36,789 nucleotides of DNA, taken from contig JAUSOK010000036.1 of NCBI GenBank assembly GCA_030656035.1, positions 1-36,789 of the forward strand, given 5' to 3'. This DNA comes from Syntrophales bacterium. Its GTDB lineage: Bacteria; Desulfobacterota; Syntrophia; Syntrophales; Fen-1087. Both the position numbers and the translations under genes were made by a program. The notes below the pieces were generated by a model, which was not told the origin of the DNA, did not search any database, and saw only the letters and a program-made list of their open reading frames with translations. The first letter of the stretch is position 1; each line of letters begins with the position of its first letter. This document shows positions 31,322 to 36,789 of this stretch, piece after piece.

Positions 31322-31815
31322 GCCTCCTCCTCGCGCTCGTCTACCTCATGGCGCCCGCCTACCTGGGCAACATGGCTGCTCCCTTCGTCAAGTACTGGAA
31401 GGGATGGAACCGGCCGATCAGCGAGCGCTGGCTCGGAGCGCACAAGACCGTGGCGGGATTTCTCCTGGGAGTCATCGTTGCGCTGGGCACAGTGTTCCTG
31501 CAATCGGCGATCGACTGGAAGGGAAGCCTGGTCGACTACGCCAACTGGCCGGCGCTCGGGCTGGCGCTCGGAATCGGCGCACTGGGTGGCGACGCGTTGA
31601 AGAGTTTGGTGAAGCGGGCGCGGGGTATAGCGCCCGGTAAGTCCTGGGTCCCGTTCGACCAGCTCGACTTCGCGGTCGGCGCGCTGGCGCTGGTCTGGCC
31701 CTGGGCAAGGCTTCGATGGAGCGACACGCTGTTGATCCTCGCGTTTACCTTCGTCGCCGACATCGTCGTCAACCACGCGGCTTACCGGCTCGGCATCCGC
31801 GACACGCGATGGTAG
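31318..31815 (+). CDS. CDP-archaeol synthase-like membrane protein (CarS/DUF46)
   Basis: 165 aa with 4-5 membrane helices. The track shows it as part of a longer 331-aa frame; I start it at the GTG overlapping the L,D-transpeptidase stop (GTGA). Family signatures are YLMAPAYLGNMAAPFV, PISERWLGAHKTVAGF, LGGDALKSLVKRARGI, and SWVPFDQLDFAVGAL, followed by FVADIVVNHAAYRLGI. The archaeal enzyme makes CDP-archaeol; bacterial DUF46 homologues occur in proteobacteria with unknown lipid or polyprenol substrates. The linkage to a cell-wall enzyme hints at an envelope role. It is the right end of the cargo. Confidence 0.82.
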   Translation: MSLLLALVYLMAPAYLGNMAAPFVKYWKGWNRPISERWLGAHKTVAGFLLGVIVALGTVFLQSAIDWKGSLVDYANWPALGLALGIGALGGDALKSLVKRARGIAPGKSWVPFDQLDFAVGALALVWPWARLRWSDTLLILAFTFVADIVVNHAAYRLGIRDTRW

Positions 31816-31856
31816 CCATTGCGAGCGCGCTTGACCACGGATGTCACTGGGCGCCT

Positions 31857-32535
31857 GGTTACCCGCTCCTCGTTACGGACGGATGTTTCTACGGATACAA
31901 GGGCATGTTCCGCGTCGCCCCGCCCCTGAAGCTGAAAAAGCTGGAGGCCATCTTCCGGCACAAGGTGTTCAGGATGCTCCTGGACAAGGGAAAGATCACG
32001 CAGGAGTTGATCGCCATGCTCTCGTCGTGGCGGCATTCCGGCTTCAACGTCTTCTGCGGCAACCGCATATCTCCCGACGATGATACGGCTATGGAGAACC
32101 TGGCCCGCTACATTATCCGGGCGTCCTTCTCCCAAGAGCGGATGCAGTACCTGGATCAGGAGGGGACGGTCGTTTATACATCCAAGAACGGCGAGACAAC
32201 CAAGAACTTCCCGGCGCTGGAGTGGCTGGCTGCAATGTGCTCCCACATCCCGAACCGGGGAGAGCAGATGGTGCGTTATTACGGATACTACAGCAACGTC
32301 TCGCGGGGAAAACGCCAGAAGGAAGGGCTGGATGACGCCATCCCCTGCATCCTCGAACCGCAGGGAAACGAAAAGGCTTTCAGGAAAAGTTGGTCCCGGC
32401 TGATTCAGAAGATATACGAAACAGATCCCCTGGTCTGTCCGAGATGGCGCCGCCCACGATCTTCAGCTTCAAACACACGCTGATACGATCTACGGCGACC
32501 CCGAATACTCTTGGGATGCCTATATTCAGGCATAA
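31857..32535 (+). pseudogene. IS91-family transposase, 5'-truncated and frameshifted (copy 2)
   Basis: The in-frame part reads VTDGCFYGYKGMFRVAPPL, KVFRMLLDKGKITQELI, SSWRHSGFNVFCGNRISPDD, RASFSQERMQYLDQEG and GEQMVRYYGYYSNVSRGK, typical of the C-terminal half of IS91 (Y2, HUH-type) transposases. The catalytic HUH/Tyr part is missing. After DPLVCPRW the zinc-ribbon region is deleted and the frame shifts; the tail continues in another frame to TIYGDPEYSWDAYIQA-stop. It cannot be active. It directly follows the cargo genes. Confidence 0.85.
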
Positions 32536-32790
32536 CGCTTCATCGAAAAAGGCGTGCAGGAGAGGTTTGTCTGAAATATGCCCCCAAATGCCACCTTGCC
32601 GGGTGACGCGACCAAAATGTGGGATGATTTCTCAAAAGAGGGGCCACCGCTCCATCTTTCTTACCCTGTCGCATCGTCAGCCCCTGCTTTTCGATGTAAA
32701 ATAGATGCAAAATATTTCTTGACAAGCCAAAACAGCCCCCCTCTACTCCACCCGTCGAAAAGCAATGTCTTATCAATTATCAATTCAATC
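32536..32790 (+). repeat. IS91-type element right end, copy 2
   Basis: Non-coding. It shares blocks with 30150-30427: AACGCTT, GGCGTGCAGGAGAGGT...TCTGAAAT, and CGTCGAAAAGCAATGTCTTATCAAT (32754-32778), which is probably the element terminus. Confidence 0.6.
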
Positions 32791-32818
32791 AATTTGCCTT
32801 CTTGTCTGTATCTTTCTT

Positions 32819-33223
32819 TTAAATCCGTACGGCGCCTGCGCCGTGTTCGCGGCGAGAAGAGGCGTACAAACCGAACTGAACCGTGAAATTCGTTGCTTCG
32901 ACAACCGGCCGGATATTTCGGCGCACCTTTTCCATCCTCACAATACCGTACCGGGCCATCGTCTTGAGGGTACGGGAAAGGTTGCTGCTACTCCGTCCCG
33001 TCGCCGCTTCCAGTTCCTTGAGCGATTCCGGCTTCCGCTCCAGGATGGTTTTCAGCAGCAACTGGTTCTCGTTGCTCAAGACCTGCGCCATCGATTGCAT
33101 CGATTCAAACCAGATCTTGGGCTCATCGGGCCGCGGCCGGTATTCTCCGCGGGCGATGGCCATGGATCGCGTCTTGTAATCCTGGTAGGGCATGATGCCG
33201 ATGTGGAGCACCTTCTGAGCCAT
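32819..33223 (-). CDS. HTH-type regulator/antitoxin next to a TumE-like toxin
   Basis: 134 aa. The start is MAQKVLHIG with AAAGGA six bases upstream; an ATG five codons earlier overlaps the toxin stop. The N-terminal half (VLHIGIMPYQDYKTRSMAIARG) is family-specific. A winged HTH (ESLKELEAATGRSSSNLSRTLKTMARYGIV, about residues 66-100) is MarR/ArsR-like. It lies directly downstream of the TumE-like gene with overlapping/near-overlapping ends, so it is the expected antitoxin and autorepressor. Confidence 0.8.
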   Translation of the reverse strand: MAQKVLHIGIMPYQDYKTRSMAIARGEYRPRPDEPKIWFESMQSMAQVLSNENQLLLKTILERKPESLKELEAATGRSSSNLSRTLKTMARYGIVRMEKVRRNIRPVVEATNFTVQFGLYASSRREHGAGAVRI

Positions 33224-33234
33224 TTTTATTCCTT

Positions 33235-33600
33235 TCATTTCTCCCCCATAATCCGCTCGACCTCGCGCCAGAAATCCTCCAGCAAGCGGCTGGCCGACTC
33301 GTAGTCATAGGGCAATATCTTTTCGCATTTGTGCCGGTGATCCCATGTGATCTTCCGGGCGGCGTAACCCTTCCGCGCCGGCCGGAGGGCATGGGCGTTG
33401 TCGAACCCCAGGACCCGCCGGTTGTACCGGTCATGAAGGGTCAGACAATATCGGACGCCATGAGGGACATGCGGCTCGGGATCCACCCGCCACGCCTCGA
33501 ACTTGGTCCAATAGCCGTTGTCCATCGGAAAGATCTCGCCGTCGAGGTTCAGCAGACCGACGAGTGTTTCATCCTTCCGGAAAGATCGCGTTTCCTTCAT
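33235..33600 (-). CDS. TumE-like toxin (DUF6516 family)
   Basis: 121 aa. The core FPMDNGYWTKFEAWRVDP and VPHGVRYCLTLHDRYNRRVLGFDNAHAL matches the DUF6516/TumE toxins, which pair with an HTH antitoxin. A basic segment (HKCEKILPYDY) and a C-terminal helix (ASRLLEDFWREVERIM) complete it. The start at 33600 (MKETRSF) is chosen because family similarity begins near there. The mechanism is not known to me. The toxin gene comes first and the antitoxin second. Confidence 0.75.
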   Translation of the reverse strand: MKETRSFRKDETLVGLLNLDGEIFPMDNGYWTKFEAWRVDPEPHVPHGVRYCLTLHDRYNRRVLGFDNAHALRPARKGYAARKITWDHRHKCEKILPYDYESASRLLEDFWREVERIMGEK

Positions 33601-33728
33601 GGTTAGGTATAATATCACCAGATGATAATTATCGCAACCATTTTTATACAAGTATCCGGCGCATCAATTGACAGCGGAGGGGCCAGTTGGAGAGCATTCC
33701 TGGAAATGTCTGTTTTGATGGTTCAGCG

Positions 33729-34132
33729 CTAACTTTCATTTTTCTTCAGTATTTTTAAGCGATAGATCCGGATGGCTTTCAGGGCATTTTTGCGCCGAGA
33801 CTTGTGCCATTCGTACTCCCCCGGCTGCGAAACATCCTTCAGGGTTTTACCCACGATCAGCGTGGTATCGAGGATCCTTTTCTCTTCCCAGTCGATCACC
33901 CGCCTCCGCGCCAAGAGATCGAGAAGGCCCGCGCGTCGGATACCCCCAGGATGTCCATGGTTTTCATGATCCCGGTGAAGTCGTCGGGCGATTGGTTTTT
34001 CCGCGCGTCCGGATGACTGACGAAAAGATCGATGACATCTGTTTGCATCCATTCGCTGTCACGACATTTTTCGTCCAACATGGATTGGACGTCGTTCCGG
34101 TCATGGGACAACCGAATTAAGTCAGTATGCAA
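33729..34132 (-). pseudogene. Frameshifted gene of unknown function
   Basis: Two overlapping frames join into one protein. The first (from 34132) reads MHTDLIRLSHDRNDVQSMLD to DDFTGIMKTMDILGVSDAR and is then lost. The second frame continues GLLDLLARRRVIDWEEKRI to YRLKILKKNES. A one-base deletion in the GCGCGGGCC stretch near 33932 would explain it. I recognise no domain; the C-terminus is basic. It may be a third small TA-like or regulatory gene, now broken, or the shift may be a sequencing error. Confidence 0.5.
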
Positions 34133-34217
34133 AGAGACCAGCAGGGTACGGTTAGAATATTCAGATGTGATATCAGATAGATCTCTGGATGATTAGGTCA
34201 GATTGCGCTTAAGCGTA

Positions 34218-34427
34218 TTACCGCACCATCTGCTCGCCCCGGTTGGGGATGTGGGAACACAGGTTGGCCAGCCATTCCAGGGCGGAGAAGACCTTGGTTG
34301 TCTTGCTATCCCCGGATCGGGGTCTGTTGATGGCTTTGGATGTATAGACAACTTTTCCTTCCTTTTCCAGATACTTCATGCGCTCCTGGGAGAATGAGGC
34401 ACGGATGATGTAGCGTGCCTCATCCCC
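34218..34427 (-). pseudogene. IS91-family transposase fragment (copy 3)
   Basis: Read on the minus strand: ARYIIRASFSQERMKYLEKE, GKVVYTSKAINRPRSGD, TTKVFSALEWLANLCSHIPN then RGEQMVR-stop. This parallels RASFSQERMQYLDQEG, LEWLAAMCSHIPNRGEQMVR of copy 2. Only about 69 residues remain, and a stop falls where YYGYYSN should follow. Orientation is opposite to copies 1 and 2. The gap 34428-34501 has no gene. Confidence 0.85.
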
Positions 34428-34501
34428 TTTTCAGTCATGTCACGAGCAGGAGGCGCCGGCAATAGCCCGTCTCGTTCCTTCCGTGGATTAAACCTTTGAA
34501 C

Positions 34502-36439
34502 CTACAGCTCGTAGGCCCGGAGGAAGCCCTCCCAGATGGCGTCGAGGACCTTCCTCGCTTCGAGGCAATCGCCGATCTTCAGGAAGGGCACCTTTTTTTC
34601 GGCAAGCACCTGTTCGAGGTCCATCACCGGCCGGTAGCCTACAGCCAACACCACCGTATCGACGCCTTTCAGGATCTCCTGCTGATAGTCCTTCTGGAGA
34701 ACGAGATCGCCGCCCGGATTTACCTCCCTGACGACCGTTTTCGTCAGAAGGGTCACGCCTTTTTCCGCCAGCCGCTGCATGAGCAGTGCCTTTTCGAGCA
34801 TGCCCACGTCCCGGGCCACATTCTCCAGCATCTCCACGACGGTCACTTTGGTTCCCCGGTCCGCGAGGAACTCCGCCGTTTCACAGCCCACGGCGCCGCC
34901 GCCGATGATGACGGCATCTTTCCCAAAGGGGGCGCCGGACAGGATCTCCTGCGCCTTCTTCACTCGAAGGCGGTCGAGTCCCGGAATGTCGGGCTGGATC
35001 GGTTCGGAGCCCGTCGCCATGATCACCACGTCCGGCTTTATCTGGTCGATGACGGCCCCGTCGACGGCCTGTCCCAGCTTCACCCGGACCCCCAGTTTTT
35101 CCACCTGGCCGACTTGGAAGCTCCGGAGATCTTCGAATTCATTCTTAAAGGGAACGAGGATCGTATAATTCATCAGGCCGCCCAGCTTCGGGCCCTTTTC
35201 GTAGAGATAAACTTCGTGGCCCCGCAACGCTGCGATCCGGGCCGCCTCCAGACCGCCGGGACCGCCCCCGGCCACAAGCACCTTTTTTTTCTGTGCGGCC
35301 TTCCGGTCGAGATCGTACTGCCATTCCCGGCCCGCCAGGGCGTTCCCCAGGCAGCCGATATCCATGTCTCCGAAGAGCCGGTCGATGCATCCCTGGTTGC
35401 AGGCGATGCACTTGCGGATATCGTCTGTGTTCCCCGCCTGAAGCTTCGCCGGGAAGGCCTCGTCCGCCAGCAGGCCCCTCCCCATGGCGATCATGTCCAC
35501 TTTCCCGCCTACCACGAGTTCCTCCATCATGGAAGGCTCCTTGATCCTGCCGACGACGATGATAGGGACCCGGCCGCCGACGGCCGCCTTGATAGCGGCC
35601 GCATTGTCAACGTAGACCCCCTGGGGGATGGCGGCGGGCTGGATGATCATGGCCACCGAGAGATAAACGCCACCCGACACGTGGATGGCGTCGATGCCGT
35701 TGTCGACGAGCATCGCGGCGAAGTCCTTTGTATCCTCGATGGTCAGTCCGCCCGGCACGTGTTCCGCGGAGCTCAGGCGGTAGAGGACCGGATAATCTTT
35801 TCCCACCAAATCCCGTACCTTTTTTAGCACCTCGAGGGGGAACCTGGCCCGGTTGGCAAAAGAACCGCCATACTCGTCCGTTCGCTGGTTGCTGTAGGGA
35901 GACAGAAACTCGTTGAGGAGGTAGCCGTGGGCGCCATGGATCTCCACGGCGTCGAATCCCGCCGCCTTGGCACGCCGCGCCGCGTTCCTGAAGGCGTCCA
36001 CCATCTGCCGGATGTCTTCTTTCGTCATCTCCTTCGGCATTCCGCCGCAGACAGGGCAGGGGATGGCAGAAGGGGCGATCAGCGGCAGGCCGGTAACCGC
36101 CTCGTAGCTCTGCCTGCCGCTGTGGTAGAGCTGAACGGCGATCTTGCCGCCCGCTTCATGAACGGCGCTCGTGAGCCTTTCCAGGCCCGGCACGAGCTCA
36201 TCCTTGTAGATCCCGAGCTCGTTCGAGAATCCCTTTCCGCAGGGATGGACGTAGGTGGCTTCCGTAATGATGAGCCCGACGCCGCCTTTGGCACGGGCCC
36301 GGTGATAGGCCACGAGCCGGTCCGTCACGGAGCCGTCCTTTTCACTGTAATTCGTCACCATGGGGGCCATGACGAAGCGATTCTTCACCTCCATGGTTCC
36401 GATCCGGATTGGTTCGAATAATTTCTTGTATGTGCCCAT
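34502..36439 (-). CDS. NADH:flavin oxidoreductase / 2,4-dienoyl-CoA reductase-like enzyme
   Basis: 645 aa from the ATG at 36439 (MGTYKKLFEPIRIG) with AAAGGAG upstream; the track ORF adds 26 unlikely residues. Residues 1 to about 330 form an FMN TIM barrel of the old-yellow-enzyme type (VKNRFVMAPM, EIHGAHGYLLNEFLSP, TDEYGGS). A 4Fe-4S motif follows, CIACNQGCIDRLF ending DIGC. Then come FAD- and NAD-binding Rossmann domains (VLVAGGGPGGLEAA, VIIGGGAVGCETAEFLA, VDTVVLAVGYRP). This is the FadH/BaiCD architecture: it reduces conjugated enoyl-CoA or similar alkenes with NAD(P)H. The substrate is unknown. It appears monocistronic; 36440-36666 upstream holds no gene that I can see. Confidence 0.93.
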   Translation of the reverse strand: MGTYKKLFEPIRIGTMEVKNRFVMAPMVTNYSEKDGSVTDRLVAYHRARAKGGVGLIITEATYVHPCGKGFSNELGIYKDELVPGLERLTSAVHEAGGKIAVQLYHSGRQSYEAVTGLPLIAPSAIPCPVCGGMPKEMTKEDIRQMVDAFRNAARRAKAAGFDAVEIHGAHGYLLNEFLSPYSNQRTDEYGGSFANRARFPLEVLKKVRDLVGKDYPVLYRLSSAEHVPGGLTIEDTKDFAAMLVDNGIDAIHVSGGVYLSVAMIIQPAAIPQGVYVDNAAAIKAAVGGRVPIIVVGRIKEPSMMEELVVGGKVDMIAMGRGLLADEAFPAKLQAGNTDDIRKCIACNQGCIDRLFGDMDIGCLGNALAGREWQYDLDRKAAQKKKVLVAGGGPGGLEAARIAALRGHEVYLYEKGPKLGGLMNYTILVPFKNEFEDLRSFQVGQVEKLGVRVKLGQAVDGAVIDQIKPDVVIMATGSEPIQPDIPGLDRLRVKKAQEILSGAPFGKDAVIIGGGAVGCETAEFLADRGTKVTVVEMLENVARDVGMLEKALLMQRLAEKGVTLLTKTVVREVNPGGDLVLQKDYQQEILKGVDTVVLAVGYRPVMDLEQVLAEKKVPFLKIGDCLEARKVLDAIWEGFLRAYEL

Positions 36440-36666
36440 ATTCGACTTCTCCTTTCTTCTTGTTGGTCCATACCTTGTTGATGAAAATAGTGACGCCGAG
36501 ACAGCCGGAGCCTTCATAATCCTGTCCGATCACCGGCCGGATCGTTCAAGCCCGCTTAGCATGATTGGGGTCATGAATTTTCCTGATTCTCAGCTTATCT
36601 TGTCTGATAGCTTCAATAGAGAACCGTGCCTGGTCATAACAAATCACGCTAATAGACTTTAGTGAA

Positions 36667-36789
36667 CTAATGCTTGGCGAAGAAGTAATCAGCATCAGTC
36701 TTCGCCAGCTTGCTAGTCTCTGGGTCCGTAGTCACGTTGGCTAATGCCTGCAAAGCCCTGGCTGCGGCAAGTTCATCGCCTTTGTGTGC
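36667..36789 (-). CDS. C-terminal end of an unidentified gene (partial)
   Basis: The last 40 codons of a minus-strand frame that enters from the right edge: HKGDELAAARALQALANVTT, DPETSKLAKTDADYFFAKH, stop TAG. It is missing from the ORF track because the start lies outside. The regular alanine-rich helix suggests a real protein end. No function can be given. Confidence 0.5.
   Translation of the reverse strand, partial: AHKGDELAAARALQALANVTTDPETSKLAKTDADYFFAKH

Noticed and set aside
31716-31856. N-terminal part of the copy 2 transposase ORF
   Set aside because: The open frame upstream of about 31857 reads the CarS-like gene out of frame and is not transposase.

Overview
The window looks like a chromosomal segment of a high-GC anaerobic bacterium of the former Deltaproteobacteria (Desulfobacterota), perhaps a syntroph of the Syntrophales. 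The basis is inference: a rplU-rpmA-obgE-proB block behind a cobalamin-type radical SAM fusion protein, a TRAP binding protein, a GatCAB-type tRNA amidation locus, a BirA-controlled biotin cluster that contains fatty-acid-type enzymes, and many small palindromic repeats. No rRNA, tRNA or CRISPR array was seen.

Left part (1-4264, minus strand): a tightly coupled biotin operon, bioD > bioA > hotdog dehydratase-like > FabG-like reductase > acyl carrier protein > nitroreductase (cut by the window edge). Most junctions are 4-nt ATGA overlaps. A clear BirA operator (TTGTCAACC-N14-GGTTGATAA) covers the -35 box of its promoter. The fatty-acid-type genes probably build the pimeloyl chain. Next to it (4339-5322) is an orphan TRAP substrate-binding protein.

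5411-10254 (minus strand): an indirect Asn/Gln-tRNA synthesis operon with three oddities. AspRS is fused to GatC in one 705-aa protein and carries the His/Gly pair of non-discriminating AspRS. The GatA homologue has lost all three amidase catalytic residues. GatB keeps its Mg/ATP-site residues but has a changed central motif. This is the most unusual system in the window: a covalently tethered transamidosome that may run on free ammonia.

10346-17186 (minus strand): housekeeping and accessory genes (patatin phospholipase, HDAC-family deacetylase, Nudix hydrolase, NRDE/TANGO2 protein, sirtuin, zinc-ribbon membrane protein, hpt, Cys-rich protein). 17369-23475 (plus strand): a small unknown protein, the TIGR03960/TIGR03936-type radical SAM fusion, rplU, rpmA, a cold-shock protein, obgE and proB.

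23476-27910: IS21-like terminal repeats, a RelE/Phd toxin-antitoxin pair, ogt, mntP and uvrC, with repeat-rich spacers that include a 93-bp duplication of the uvrC 3' end.

28022-34427 is a mobile-element graveyard: three IS91-family transposase relics, a group II intron inserted antisense into one of them, and a foreign-looking cargo (UspA fragment, L,D-transpeptidase, bacterial CarS/DUF46-like membrane enzyme) held between two relics. Then come a TumE-like toxin with an HTH partner and a frameshifted gene. The window ends with a 2,4-dienoyl-CoA reductase-like flavoenzyme and the last 40 codons of an unknown gene.
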